The translations under genes were made by a program, and so were the position numbers. From Pedobacter sp. MC2016-15 (GTDB taxonomy: Bacteria > Bacteroidota > Bacteroidia > Sphingobacteriales > Sphingobacteriaceae), in assembly GCF_026239695.1 (NCBI RefSeq), contig NZ_JAPIVS010000003.1, positions 248,001-312,000 on the forward strand: a DNA stretch of 64,000 bases, read 5' to 3'. Numbering within the stretch: position 1 is the first letter of the stretch; every line of letters begins with the position of its first letter. Under the pieces are notes generated by a model. The model ran no database searches and was not told the DNA's origin. It worked only from the letters and a program-made list of their open reading frames with translations. This document shows positions 1 through 10,072 of this stretch, piece after piece.

Positions 1-13
1 AAAAATAAACTGT

Positions 14-3000
14 ATGATTAACCCGCTCAAAAGAGTTTTGGGAATAATTTACTTATTCTCCTTTCTGATTTGTCTGCTTTGCGGCACTGATCTGAAAGCT
101 TTGCCTGCTCCGCCACCCTTGCTGGTGCAGGGTACTGTGAGGTCTGAAGATGGGACACCTGTTCCCGGAGTAAATGTCCGCCTTAAGGGTACGACTAACG
201 CAGTGGTGACGGATGAAAAGGGAAATTACCGGATTACCGTAGCCCAGGGTACAGGCACGCTGACTTTTACACATGTAAGTTATACCAGCAGGGAAGTACC
301 CATCAATGGCAGAACAGTCATCAACGTTTCCCTGACGATGGTTCAGGGGGGACTAAATGAAGTTGCGATTATTGGATATGGGACCCAGGAAAAGAGAGCT
401 GTTACGGGTTCGATCTCCAGTGTCAAGAGCGACGAAATTGCTTTATACAATGTCAATACCTTTCAATCTGCGTTGCAGGGCCGCATGCCTGGCGTAGAAA
501 TGTATGAATCCAATGGTGTGCCGGGCTCAGCCGTAAACGTCAGAATCCGCGGACTGAACACAATTAACGGAAGTGCAGGTCCATTGTATGTAGTAGATGG
601 TGTACCGGTATTTACCGGCGGCGGGGTAGATGGCGACGCTCCGCTGAATAACGGCTTTGATGCGGGCAGCAGTCAGACCAATGTGATGACCGATATCAAT
701 CCCAATGATATCGAGTCTATCGATGTGCTGAAAGATGCTGCAGCCACTGCAATATATGGTGCCCGCGGAAGCGGTGGGGTAATCCTGATCACCACCAAAC
801 GTGGAAAAGCCGGCAGAACTGCCTTTAATGTCAACTATATTACGGGTTTCAGCAGGATATCAAAGGTTAAGCAATTGCTGAATGGCCCGCAGTTGCTGGA
901 CATCCTGGACGAAGCCTACCGCAATACATTTTATAGCACGCCCTCCAACATCAATTTGCCGCTGCCCGCGACGCCGATACCAGCGATCACTAATTTTACC
1001 AGGGGACAGGCAGACACGACAAATAATGACCCTTTTGATGTGGTGCTGCAAACAGGGATGTTCCGTGAGCTTACACTCTCTGCCTCCAACGGATCTGACA
1101 ACACCAAATATTATTTGAGTGGTACGTACCGGGACAATGTGGCGACGATAAAAGGTACAGGCATGAAGCAGTATAACTTTAAACTGAACCTGGACCACAA
1201 TATCAGTAAATACATCCGGCTCGGACTTAGCGTTACACCTTCATTCAATAAAGAAAAAAGACTGGGGTCCAGTAATACGATCAATCTTGGAGGATATGGT
1301 GCGGCACTCAGTACCAACCTGCCAATCTATCCCCTGTACAATACGGATGGCACTTATTTTAACCCCTGGACAAACCCTGTAGCTTACCAGGACCGGGATC
1401 TGTTTACAGGGGATAACAAAAGAACCCGGATTTCCGAATCGCTGTTTGTAGAGGCAGACCTGAGCAAAGACCTCAAATTAAAAAGTATTTTCCAGCGTGA
1501 AGATTTCAACCAGGTGGCGCCCACCTACATCTCAGGAATACTGAGAATCACCAATGATGTAAACATCAGTCCTTTTGCTAATGACCAGACTTCAAGGCTC
1601 CAGCACCAGAATTCATATGGGTATATCAATTCTATGGAGAATTACCTGACCTACAAAAAAGTTATTGGCAAAAAACATGCACTCGACGGGGTTTTGGGGA
1701 TGCGCTTTTCATCCAATGCTACCTACTATGAAGCCATGTACGGGGATAATGTGCCGAACTCCAACTTTATATATCCGTCGCAGGCGGCGAGGATAGACCA
1801 GAACATACAGACCGGTGTGCAGGGAGATATGAACGCCAACCTGGGTTATTTCTTACGTGCCCAATATGGCTTTAAAAGGAAGTACCTGCTGTCGCTGGTA
1901 GTGAACCGTGATGGTAACTCGAGATTTGGCGACCGCAAGAGATTCGGAACATTTCCTGCATTGTCTGCTGGATGGGTAGCTTCTGACGAGAGCTTCCTTA
2001 AACGTAGTAAGGTGATCAGCTTTCTGAAAATCCGGGGCAGCTTTGGTTTAACTGGAAATGCAGGTGGAATAGGGAACAACTCCTCAAAAACCACCTGGCA
2101 GAGTGGTAGTCCATACACCGGATATATGGGTACAATTGGTAATGCCGCCCTCCAGCCTGCAAATGCCAATCTGCATTGGGAAAAGGGAATTAAGTACGAT
2201 GCAGGGATCGACATGAGACTGCTGAACAACAGGCTCTCCACAACCATCGATTACTATAAAAATATCACCAAAGAAATGCTGTTGTCTATTCCTACTCCGG
2301 TAAATTTCGGTTATAACGCGGCTGGGTCGGATCTGACCTTTCTCGAGAACAGGGGCTCGCTTTATAATGAAGGTATTGAGTTTTTTGCAAATGCCAATAT
2401 CCTCAAAGGTGCCTTCAAATGGAATGCAAGCTTTAATATTTCACATAACATTACCCGCATTACCGATCTGGGTGGTATAGATCCCAATACGGTATCCGCG
2501 GCATCCGGAGATGTTCAGTTGTATGTGGGTAAAAATGCGCCGGTTTATTACCTGATAGAATCTGCGGGGGTTGATCCTGCTACAGGTGGAGAGCTGGTTC
2601 ACGACAAGGACGGGAATACGGTGCTGGCAAGTTCGCTGAATGCACAGCAGCTGAATGCCGCCCGTAAGCCGCAGTACGATAAATCGCCGGCGCCGAAATT
2701 TTACGGCGGATTGGGTAATAATTTTGATTACAAAGGTTTTAGCCTGAGTGTGTTTTTCTCCTACCGGGTAGGTAACTACCTTCTGGATGCCGGTGAACGG
2801 GTGATGAGCTATGTGGGCAACATCAGCGTGACCAATAACTCTACCGTACCAAATATCTTTTTGGGAAACCTGCCCGTGTCAATTCTTAACAGATGGACGA
2901 CGCCGGGACAGATCACCGACATACCCAAAGTATACTACAATGATCCAGTAAATAATATTCTTCGCAACAGGAACACCACGCGCTTTCTTTCTGATGCCTC

Positions 3001-3253
3001 CTACATCAGGCTGAAAAATGTACAGCTGAGCTATGCCCTTCCGCCGGAACTGCTGTCCAGGCTGAGGCTGAAAAGCGCAAGGCTGAATATCACCGGCCAG
3101 AATCTATTTCTGCTCACACGCTTTAAAGGGATAGACCCTGAGTCGGTCACAATCCAGACTAACTACCGCGAAAGGAACCTTGGATATGGGATTATCAGAA
3201 ACGTAGTACCGCAGTCGAGAACACTTACCCTCGGCTTGAACATTGGATTTTAA
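14..3253 (+). CDS. SusC/RagA-family TonB-dependent outer-membrane receptor
   Basis: Outer-membrane importer that, with its SusD partner, would take up oligosaccharides using TonB energy. The 1079-residue product starts with a hydrophobic signal peptide (about 1-30). A carboxypeptidase-regulatory-like beta-sandwich follows (about 38-110; VQGTVRSEDGTPVPGVNV). Next comes a TonB-box-like stretch (EVAIIGYGTQEKRAVTG), then the plug (LQGRMPGVEM, IRGLNTINGS, DAAATAIYGARGSGGVILITTKRG), then a long beta-barrel ending in the aromatic GLNIGF. Length and domain order are normal for SusC proteins. The gene begins 14 bases into the window, so its promoter and any upstream regulator are not visible. The SusD gene follows after 17 nt. 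Family assignment is firm; the glycan specificity is not readable from sequence. Confidence 0.96.
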   Translation: MINPLKRVLGIIYLFSFLICLLCGTDLKALPAPPPLLVQGTVRSEDGTPVPGVNVRLKGTTNAVVTDEKGNYRITVAQGTGTLTFTHVSYTSREVPINGRTVINVSLTMVQGGLNEVAIIGYGTQEKRAVTGSISSVKSDEIALYNVNTFQSALQGRMPGVEMYESNGVPGSAVNVRIRGLNTINGSAGPLYVVDGVPVFTGGGVDGDAPLNNGFDAGSSQTNVMTDINPNDIESIDVLKDAAATAIYGARGSGGVILITTKRGKAGRTAFNVNYITGFSRISKVKQLLNGPQLLDILDEAYRNTFYSTPSNINLPLPATPIPAITNFTRGQADTTNNDPFDVVLQTGMFRELTLSASNGSDNTKYYLSGTYRDNVATIKGTGMKQYNFKLNLDHNISKYIRLGLSVTPSFNKEKRLGSSNTINLGGYGAALSTNLPIYPLYNTDGTYFNPWTNPVAYQDRDLFTGDNKRTRISESLFVEADLSKDLKLKSIFQREDFNQVAPTYISGILRITNDVNISPFANDQTSRLQHQNSYGYINSMENYLTYKKVIGKKHALDGVLGMRFSSNATYYEAMYGDNVPNSNFIYPSQAARIDQNIQTGVQGDMNANLGYFLRAQYGFKRKYLLSLVVNRDGNSRFGDRKRFGTFPALSAGWVASDESFLKRSKVISFLKIRGSFGLTGNAGGIGNNSSKTTWQSGSPYTGYMGTIGNAALQPANANLHWEKGIKYDAGIDMRLLNNRLSTTIDYYKNITKEMLLSIPTPVNFGYNAAGSDLTFLENRGSLYNEGIEFFANANILKGAFKWNASFNISHNITRITDLGGIDPNTVSAASGDVQLYVGKNAPVYYLIESAGVDPATGGELVHDKDGNTVLASSLNAQQLNAARKPQYDKSPAPKFYGGLGNNFDYKGFSLSVFFSYRVGNYLLDAGERVMSYVGNISVTNNSTVPNIFLGNLPVSILNRWTTPGQITDIPKVYYNDPVNNILRNRNTTRFLSDASYIRLKNVQLSYALPPELLSRLRLKSARLNITGQNLFLLTRFKGIDPESVTIQTNYRERNLGYGIIRNVVPQSRTLTLGLNIGF

Positions 3254-3270
3254 AATTAAAGCTTTTGACG

Positions 3271-4755
3271 ATGAAAAAAATACTATTTGTACTCCTCGCC
3301 ATCCCGGTGCTCAGTTTTTGGGGATGCGAAAAAAAACTGGAAATCGTACCCAATTTTGTGGCCGTGGAAGAGCGTGCCCTCTCCTCAACGGAATCTATTG
3401 ACGCCGCCATCAGCCATGCTTATTTTCTGCTGCACAGTAACATCGGCACCAATATGACGCTCTGGACGGAACTGATGTCTGATGAGCTGTTCTACAAAGG
3501 TACCCTCAATAATTATCTGAACTATTACAACCGCAACCTCAGTGCTGCTGCCGAGGAGCAGGTGAGTGGCACAGATCCGCGTGGGGTAAACAATATCAAG
3601 CAGCGCGAGATGTATAACTGCGTAAATTTTGCGAGTCTCGTGCTACGGGCTACACAAAACGATGTGGCTAGGGAAGACCCCACCTTTGCACCGAATAAGG
3701 ATAGGATCATGGCAGAATGTTATTTTCTGCGTGGCGTTGCCAACTTTGAGCTGCTGCGGTTTTTCTCAAAACCTTGGGGAGCGACGTCTGATAATTCGCA
3801 CCTGGGGATCATCATCAATAAGGAGCCTGTAGACGACCGCGTTAGTCAGGTAAAAGCACGATCCACTGTTGCCGAGGTATATGCTTTTATCCTGGACGAC
3901 CTGACGAAAGCTGAAGGACTGATGCCGGAGCGCTACAATCCCGGCATTCATCCCTCCGGATATAATGGAAGAGCTTACAAAGATGCAGTGCTTGGCTATC
4001 TGGCAAGGGTATATTTTCAGCAGCAGAATTATCCGAAAGCCAGGGAAGTGATCGACAGGCTGATCGGCGCAAGCCCGGGCTCGCTTTCACGCCATACACT
4101 TGATGCCGATGTATTGCAGACTTTTACCACAACCGGGCCAAATGAGATTAGTCCGGAAATGATTTACCAAAGCACTGCCTCAGTGACCGGTATAGGTTTG
4201 AATGGCTTCTGGTATAACAGTAATACGTCAATCTATGCGCGACCAACAAGCAACCCTGCCAATGTAAACGGCCTGGCGAGTAATGCCTTCAAACAAAATG
4301 CGCGTTTTTACGGCTCTGATCAGCGATATGCGAAGCTTTTCAGTCTGATGACCACGGGGGCAATCATGCCGATAAAATATTCTTCAAAGGACAATTCGAA
4401 TATTCCGCTGATCAGATCTGCCGAGATGGTGCTGGACAGGGCAGAGATTTATGCGCTGGAAAATAATGTGAGCAGTGGTGTGAGAGATTGCAATGTGGTA
4501 AGGCAGCGGGCATTTCTGCCGCCGCTGCCGGAAAGCATCAGTCCTGCAGCGCTGCTGGATTCGGTACGTACCGAAAGGATCAGGGAGCTGTGTTTTGAGG
4601 GCGACCGTTTCTGGAACCTGAAGCGGCTGAAACTGCCGCTGCCACCGGGCGACAGGACCGCAGTCGCCATGTTGCCCTGGGATGGTCTGGAAACTGTATT
4701 CAAGTATTTCCTGCTCGAGCAGGACAAAAATCCACTACTGGTAAACAATTATTAA
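3271..4755 (+). CDS. SusD/RagB-family glycan-binding lipoprotein
   Basis: Surface lipoprotein that lids the adjacent SusC barrel and binds the incoming glycan. The ATG at 3271 is preferred over the TTG two codons earlier because it gives a clean type II signal peptide MKKILFVLLAIPVLSFWGC, with the lipidated Cys in FWGC. The body shows the usual alpha-helical TPR-like SusD pattern (AECYFLRGVANFELLRFF, YLARVYFQQQNYPKAREVID). The diagnostic C-terminal RTERIRELCFEGDRFWNLKRL is present. At 494 residues it has the family's normal length. It lies 17 nt after SusC, and its stop codon abuts the next gene. Confidence 0.95.
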   Translation: MKKILFVLLAIPVLSFWGCEKKLEIVPNFVAVEERALSSTESIDAAISHAYFLLHSNIGTNMTLWTELMSDELFYKGTLNNYLNYYNRNLSAAAEEQVSGTDPRGVNNIKQREMYNCVNFASLVLRATQNDVAREDPTFAPNKDRIMAECYFLRGVANFELLRFFSKPWGATSDNSHLGIIINKEPVDDRVSQVKARSTVAEVYAFILDDLTKAEGLMPERYNPGIHPSGYNGRAYKDAVLGYLARVYFQQQNYPKAREVIDRLIGASPGSLSRHTLDADVLQTFTTTGPNEISPEMIYQSTASVTGIGLNGFWYNSNTSIYARPTSNPANVNGLASNAFKQNARFYGSDQRYAKLFSLMTTGAIMPIKYSSKDNSNIPLIRSAEMVLDRAEIYALENNVSSGVRDCNVVRQRAFLPPLPESISPAALLDSVRTERIRELCFEGDRFWNLKRLKLPLPPGDRTAVAMLPWDGLETVFKYFLLEQDKNPLLVNNY

Positions 4756-5673
4756 ATGCAGGTTATGAAATTTCTATCATTTATCATACTGATGACAGTT
4801 GCTTGTGGCTTTGCCGCATGCAAAAAGGATCCGGTAGTAGTCAATATACAAGGTATTGAGTTTAATCCTGTAAAAGCGTATCAGGAAGCTCTGCCTGGCG
4901 CCATCGTCAGCTTCAAAGTGAGGGTAAAAGCTGATACCCCGGTTACACAGTTTGGGATTCGCTTCAAATTTCCCGGTAGCGCGGATTATATAGCTCTGCC
5001 TGCCTACGCAGACCTCAGCGAGCCTTCAGAGTTTACACCTGCTTTCGGTGTTTTTGAATTTGCGCTTCCGCCATCTGCAACTGCAGTTTCAGCAGACATG
5101 AAGTTTAGGTTTAGTGCTGCCTCTGCCACTGAAGCCTACGAAAAGGAATATACGGTAAGGTTGGTGGGCACTGGGGAACGCAGGGCACGTTTGTATAGTC
5201 CCGCTGCTGCTGCTTACTTCAAATTCAGTGCGCTCGATTTGCTGGGCAGCACTGGCGTGCCGGCAACGCTGCCTATGGCTACACAGGATCTGGTAGCCTC
5301 TACCGCGACAGTGATCAATAACCTGACAAACCAGCGCTTCACGGTACTTACGGGTTTTAGCAGTGGGAACGGAACAAAATTTAAGCTAGCCACATTGGCG
5401 CAATACAATGCCCCAGCCCAGTATGTTACGGCTTATAATGCGATTTCGGCGGCAAACGAATTTAGTGGTGTGTCAACACTTGGTCCTGTGCCGGCCACCG
5501 GCACAGGAAACCTCGTGGCAGGAACCTATTACATCGCAAAAATCAACCGCGGCGGCAGCTTCAGCTATGCAGGGATCTCACTGAAAAAGATTCCCTCCGT
5601 GACTTCAGGCTCTACGACGGCAAGCAGCATTGACCTGGCAAATGAATACCTGGAAGCAGAGATAAAGAAATAA
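4756..5673 (+). CDS. Surface lipoprotein of the polysaccharide locus (SusE/F-position protein)
   Basis: Lipoprotein of 305 residues with signal MQVMKFLSFIILMTVACGFAAC, the lipobox being FAAC followed by KKDP. The rest is beta-rich: an Ig-like N-terminal half (GAIVSFKVRVKADTPVTQFGIRFKF) and a second half with Ser/Thr/Ala-rich linkers. I see no catalytic motif and do not recognise a named domain. It sits directly behind SusD, where SusE/SusF-type surface glycan-binding proteins usually lie, so a glycan-binding role is inferred from position only. ATG at 4756 touches the SusD stop; an alternative ATG at 4765 gives the same signal peptide. Confidence 0.75.
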   Translation: MQVMKFLSFIILMTVACGFAACKKDPVVVNIQGIEFNPVKAYQEALPGAIVSFKVRVKADTPVTQFGIRFKFPGSADYIALPAYADLSEPSEFTPAFGVFEFALPPSATAVSADMKFRFSAASATEAYEKEYTVRLVGTGERRARLYSPAAAAYFKFSALDLLGSTGVPATLPMATQDLVASTATVINNLTNQRFTVLTGFSSGNGTKFKLATLAQYNAPAQYVTAYNAISAANEFSGVSTLGPVPATGTGNLVAGTYYIAKINRGGSFSYAGISLKKIPSVTSGSTTASSIDLANEYLEAEIKK

Positions 5674-5695
5674 GGAATTAAATGATAAAATTTTT

Positions 5696-8521
5696 ATGAT
5701 GATAAGACTATTATCGGGTTTTTTGGTCCTGACGGTGATATCGTTCAGTACGCAGGCGCAGCTTTCTACCGCTGTGACCACCGTTCCGGGTGTTCAGCTT
5801 CAGCCCCTTATTGTGCCCAATGTTGAGAGTGCATTGCAGGGACTGGTTCCCGGTTTGCATGTTATCCAGTCGAATGGTACGCCTGGTACAGAGACGATCA
5901 TGCGGTTGCGGGGCACTTCGTCAATCTTCGCGGAGACAAAACCTCTGTATGTGCTGGATGGCATTCCAATCTATACAGGACCCCGGGAAGTGGCCGATCA
6001 GGGCCTTGGCGGGGGCTGGGGTGCACAATTTAACCCACTCAGCGATCTCAACACAGCAGATATTGCTTCGATAGAGGTATTGAAAGATGCAGCTGCGACT
6101 TCCATTTATGGGGCACGCGGTGCGAATGGCGTCATCCTGATCACCACAAAAAGAGGACAGCGGAATAAAACTGAGATCGACTTCAATTATGCTCAGGGGC
6201 TGACGAGTGTGACCAACAGGATCAACAGCCTGGACGGCCCCCAATATCTTCAGTTACTTGACGAAGCATGGCTTAACAGCGGGCAGACGGGGCAGGGACC
6301 ATTACCAGCAATAGCAGGGTTGACAAGGGAGCTTGCCTCCGGCACAAATACTGATAATCTGGAACTGATTCTTCATAACGGCAGCCTCAGACAAATGAAC
6401 TTATCTATGGCCTCAGGAAGTGATAAGACCAACTTTTTTCTCTCCGGTTCATATCGTGACGAGGAGGGTGTGCTGCGTGGGAATGGACTGACGCGTTATA
6501 CTGGGCGCATGAATGTCAGTAACCAGATTAATAAGAGGCTTACGCTTGGTGTGAGGCTAGGAATCAATTATACGGATCAGACAGTAATGCCGGTAGGTTC
6601 AAGTCCGGGCGGTGGTTTTAATGCCGCACAGGCTAACCTGCCTGTGATTCCGCTGTACAATAGCGACGGTACGTATTTTTACCCCCGTGACCCGGTAGTG
6701 TTCAATATACCAGGAAACAATGTGGCATCTTACCAAAGCCGGAAAGAATACTACAATGAAGAGCATACCCGCAGGTTTTTTATTGCTGCAAATTTCAGCT
6801 ATAAAATTTCTGAATCGCTCAGTTTTGTTACCGATGCAGCACTGGAACAATACTATCATACCCGCGCTAACTACCTGTCGAAGAGACTGCGCAATGGCTC
6901 TGTAGGTTCTGGCATAGGAAGAGAGGGATTCCCAACAGCATATGCAGGTTATGAAAAGTATTCCAATAACCTCACTACCGGGCGCAGTATGCTGAACTAT
7001 AAGAAGACCAGCAGGAACCACCGTATTGCCGCCCTTGCCGGTGTTGAGTATATCTACAATGAAAATCCCGAATTTTTTGGTGAAGGCGAGGGATATGCCA
7101 ACGATTTTACAAGGGAGCCAAGTGCTGCAGCCTATAAAAATCAAATTACAGGACTTGCGCTGGTTGCCAATACCCACGCCTTCCTTGGCTTCTTTGGCAA
7201 TGTCAACTATGCTTTTAAGAATAGATACCTGCTGGGAGCAACGCTCAGGACGGACGGATCCTCACGGTTTGGTGCCAATAATAAGTTTGTAACTTTCCCG
7301 GCAGTGTCTGCAGGATGGATTCTTTCTGAGGAGAATTTTATGAAACAGCAACACATTTTTAGTCAGCTTAAGCTTCGCGCGAGCTATGGGCAGAGTGGTA
7401 ACTCAGGCATTGGCAACTACTCTTCGGTAGAGCGCTGGTCTTTAAACTCCAACTCGCGCTACTTGCTGCAGTCGGGTATACAGATGCAGAGCCTGGGCAG
7501 TCCGGACCTGAAACCTGAAAAACAAACACAACTGGATATCGGAATTGACTATGGAATTTTGAAGAACAGAATTTCAGGTTCCATTGATTTCTATGATAAA
7601 CACACCAGAAACCTGATTCTGAGTTACGATGCGCCATTATCAGTGGGCGTGGCCCAGCAAGGATTATTACTAAATGCCGGAGCATTGCGCAACAGAGGTG
7701 TTGAGTTAAGTATCTCCTCAAAGAATATTAATAGCAGGCTATTCACCTGGAGCAGCTCCTTTTCTTTTGCACATAATGCCAACAAAGTGCTGGATTTAGG
7801 TGGCATTAGCTCTGAACAGTTGCGGTATAATAAGAATATCATTACCAGCGAAGGGCATCCTTTGGGTATATTTTATCTTGCAGAATATGCCGGAGTAGAT
7901 GCAGCCACAGGCAGAGAGATGATTTACGATTTGAATGGAAACAGGGTGGCAGCCCTCAGTGCAGCTCAAATTGATGCTGCCCGGAAGCCTCAGTATGATA
8001 AAGCTGCAGCGCCGAAGTTTTTCGGCGGCCTTGGCAATACCCTGACTTATAAGAACTTCGATCTGACAGCATTGATGACTTATTCTTATGGTAACTATGT
8101 GCTGGATGAAGGGGAGCGCTACCTGAGTTACCTTTCAGGAACGAATAACGTCCGGGAAGGAGCTTTGAACAGGTGGACACCTCAGTCGCCCGGTACAGAT
8201 TTTCCACAGCTCGTGTATAATGACCCGATCGCAGGGAGTAATACTACCCGTTTCCTGCATGATGCTTCTTATCTGAGGATGAAAAATATCACCATCGGCT
8301 ATTCTTTCAAAAATTATATCAGGAAGATCAAATTCCTCCGTGATGCCCGCTTATATGTTTCAGCCCAGAATCTTTTTACCCTAACCAAATTCAAAGGATG
8401 GGACCCTGAAGTATCGGGGAACTACAGCACAAGCTTGGACCGCAATCTCAACCAGGGCATTACCTATATGGATGTGCCTCAGGTACGGACATTCGCCGCC
8501 GGCTTTAACCTCAACTTCTAA
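5696..8521 (+). CDS. Short SusC-family TonB-dependent receptor lacking the N-terminal extension
   Basis: Second SusC-like transporter, 941 residues. A signal peptide (cleaved after about FSTQAQ) is followed within some 25 residues by the plug (VESALQGLVPGLHVIQSNG, MRLRGTSSI, DAAATSIYGARGANGVILITTKRGQ) and then a complete beta-barrel ending AAGFNLNF. The carboxypeptidase-like domain is absent, and so is the VxxIGYGTQ TonB-box-like segment seen in the first SusC of this operon. Barrel sequences of the two proteins are clearly homologous (DAATGREMIYD against DPATGGELVHD), suggesting an old duplication. ATG at 5696 and 5699 are both possible. Its own SusD follows after 17 nt. Confidence 0.93.
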   Translation: MMIRLLSGFLVLTVISFSTQAQLSTAVTTVPGVQLQPLIVPNVESALQGLVPGLHVIQSNGTPGTETIMRLRGTSSIFAETKPLYVLDGIPIYTGPREVADQGLGGGWGAQFNPLSDLNTADIASIEVLKDAAATSIYGARGANGVILITTKRGQRNKTEIDFNYAQGLTSVTNRINSLDGPQYLQLLDEAWLNSGQTGQGPLPAIAGLTRELASGTNTDNLELILHNGSLRQMNLSMASGSDKTNFFLSGSYRDEEGVLRGNGLTRYTGRMNVSNQINKRLTLGVRLGINYTDQTVMPVGSSPGGGFNAAQANLPVIPLYNSDGTYFYPRDPVVFNIPGNNVASYQSRKEYYNEEHTRRFFIAANFSYKISESLSFVTDAALEQYYHTRANYLSKRLRNGSVGSGIGREGFPTAYAGYEKYSNNLTTGRSMLNYKKTSRNHRIAALAGVEYIYNENPEFFGEGEGYANDFTREPSAAAYKNQITGLALVANTHAFLGFFGNVNYAFKNRYLLGATLRTDGSSRFGANNKFVTFPAVSAGWILSEENFMKQQHIFSQLKLRASYGQSGNSGIGNYSSVERWSLNSNSRYLLQSGIQMQSLGSPDLKPEKQTQLDIGIDYGILKNRISGSIDFYDKHTRNLILSYDAPLSVGVAQQGLLLNAGALRNRGVELSISSKNINSRLFTWSSSFSFAHNANKVLDLGGISSEQLRYNKNIITSEGHPLGIFYLAEYAGVDAATGREMIYDLNGNRVAALSAAQIDAARKPQYDKAAAPKFFGGLGNTLTYKNFDLTALMTYSYGNYVLDEGERYLSYLSGTNNVREGALNRWTPQSPGTDFPQLVYNDPIAGSNTTRFLHDASYLRMKNITIGYSFKNYIRKIKFLRDARLYVSAQNLFTLTKFKGWDPEVSGNYSTSLDRNLNQGITYMDVPQVRTFAAGFNLNF

Positions 8522-8538
8522 TCCTTAAGCTAACAACA

Positions 8539-10050
8539 ATGAAAAAGATAATCCTACACCTGCTGCTGATTTCCGTACTGCTTGGAGGATGTAAAAAACT
8601 AGACGGACCGGATCACTCTACGCTGACCACATCGGCTGTGCTCAATACAAGCCGCGACCTGGATAACTTACTTTACGGTGCCTACAGTGCCCTGGCCAAT
8701 GACAATGCTCTATCCGGGTACTGGCGTGTGTTTCCTGAGATACTGGCCGATCATGTGGAGCTGAATGTGACGGAAAACCTGCCTGCAGATCCTTACAGGC
8801 AACTTTACGACCGCAATATGGCGCTAGCACAATATGCGCAAAGCTGGAAACTAGGCTACACGGCTATCCAGAACACTAACCTGGTAATTTATGCAATAGA
8901 GAACAACATCGTCACAAAGGAAAAAGATCCTGAGTTCACAGATCTGAATAAAAGCAGGCTTGAAGGGGAATCGCGCTTTCTGCGTGCCTTGTCCTATTTT
9001 GAGATGATTCGCTTTTATGGGCATCAGTATGGTCATAATTCGTCTTCAGCAAACAGCGGTATTATTCTTCGGACGAAACCTGCGATCAATATAACCAGCA
9101 TCGATGAACTGAAGAACGAGTCGCGGGCAGCAGTGGAGGCGGTGTACCAGCAGATCATTACTGACCTCAAAGCTGCGCAGACATTGATTCCTGTAGGTAA
9201 TGATTTGTCGAGAAGAGGCAGGGCCAGCAATTATGCCGCTGCAGCGGTGCTGGCGCGTGTGTACTTTCAGATGAACGACTATCAGAATGCACTGACAGAG
9301 ATCAACAAGGTGATTGGCAGTATTCCCGGGACTATCCAGACCTACCCCCTGGCACGCATTCCGCTGACCGGTACTATCAATGCCGCGCAGGCCGCTGCAA
9401 ATGTGCTGGCCGCCTTTAACACTTCTGGTGCAGGAACCGGTCTTGCTACAGAAAATATCTTTGATTTTGTGAGCGTAGTCTCAGCTCCGGTGAACGGAGC
9501 GATCAGCAGAAAATACCTGAGAACTGTGGCCGTAGAACCACATCTTTCGATAAGCAGTGCCTTTCTGGCTGATGCGGCCTTTGGTACAACGGATGCACGA
9601 AGAGTGGGCCTGATCACTACCGCGGGCGCTAAAAACTACTCCAGGAAATACGACAGGCTACTGCTGAATGTGCCGGTGATCCGTTCAGCTGAACTGATAC
9701 TGGACAGGGCAGAAATCAACGCCATGAATGCGGTAAGTAATCCAGCAGCACATGCCGCCGCACTGGCCGACCTCAATGTGCTGCGCGACAGGGCCATTCC
9801 GGGCTATGTTCCCGCTACAACAGTAACGGTCAATGCCACTGTGGTGCTGGCCGAAGTGCGAAAGGAAAGGGTCCGCGAGCTGGCGTTTGAGGGTGACAGG
9901 CTCCATAACCTGCGGCGGATGCGCGCCAATATCAATGCCGGAAGCCGTTTAGGGGCTCTTCCTCTGCCATGGAACAGTAATCAATTGCTGTTCAAGATCC
10001 CTGATGCAGAAATCACGGCAAGTCCCAATGTTTTACAAAATCCAGATTAG
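8539..10050 (+). CDS. SusD/RagB-family glycan-binding lipoprotein (second pair)
   Basis: SusD partner of the preceding short SusC. The 503-residue protein has a type II signal peptide MKKIILHLLLISVLLGGC, the acylated Cys following LLGG. Helical SusD features are present (LEGESRFLRALSYFEMIRFYG, YAAAAVLARVYFQMNDYQNAL), and so is the conserved C-terminal VRKERVRELAFEGDRLHNLRRM. It is only distantly similar to the first SusD of the operon, so the two pairs may bind different parts of one polysaccharide. It is spaced 17 nt from SusC and 22 nt from the following esterase gene. Confidence 0.94.
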   Translation: MKKIILHLLLISVLLGGCKKLDGPDHSTLTTSAVLNTSRDLDNLLYGAYSALANDNALSGYWRVFPEILADHVELNVTENLPADPYRQLYDRNMALAQYAQSWKLGYTAIQNTNLVIYAIENNIVTKEKDPEFTDLNKSRLEGESRFLRALSYFEMIRFYGHQYGHNSSSANSGIILRTKPAINITSIDELKNESRAAVEAVYQQIITDLKAAQTLIPVGNDLSRRGRASNYAAAAVLARVYFQMNDYQNALTEINKVIGSIPGTIQTYPLARIPLTGTINAAQAAANVLAAFNTSGAGTGLATENIFDFVSVVSAPVNGAISRKYLRTVAVEPHLSISSAFLADAAFGTTDARRVGLITTAGAKNYSRKYDRLLLNVPVIRSAELILDRAEINAMNAVSNPAAHAAALADLNVLRDRAIPGYVPATTVTVNATVVLAEVRKERVRELAFEGDRLHNLRRMRANINAGSRLGALPLPWNSNQLLFKIPDAEITASPNVLQNPD

Positions 10051-10072
10051 TAAATCCTAAACCATCATAAAC

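Noticed and set aside
6599..7177. Minus-strand reading frame of 192 codons opposite the short SusC gene
   Set aside because: It lies wholly inside a well-supported beta-barrel gene and encodes Cys/Ile-rich sequence without family features.
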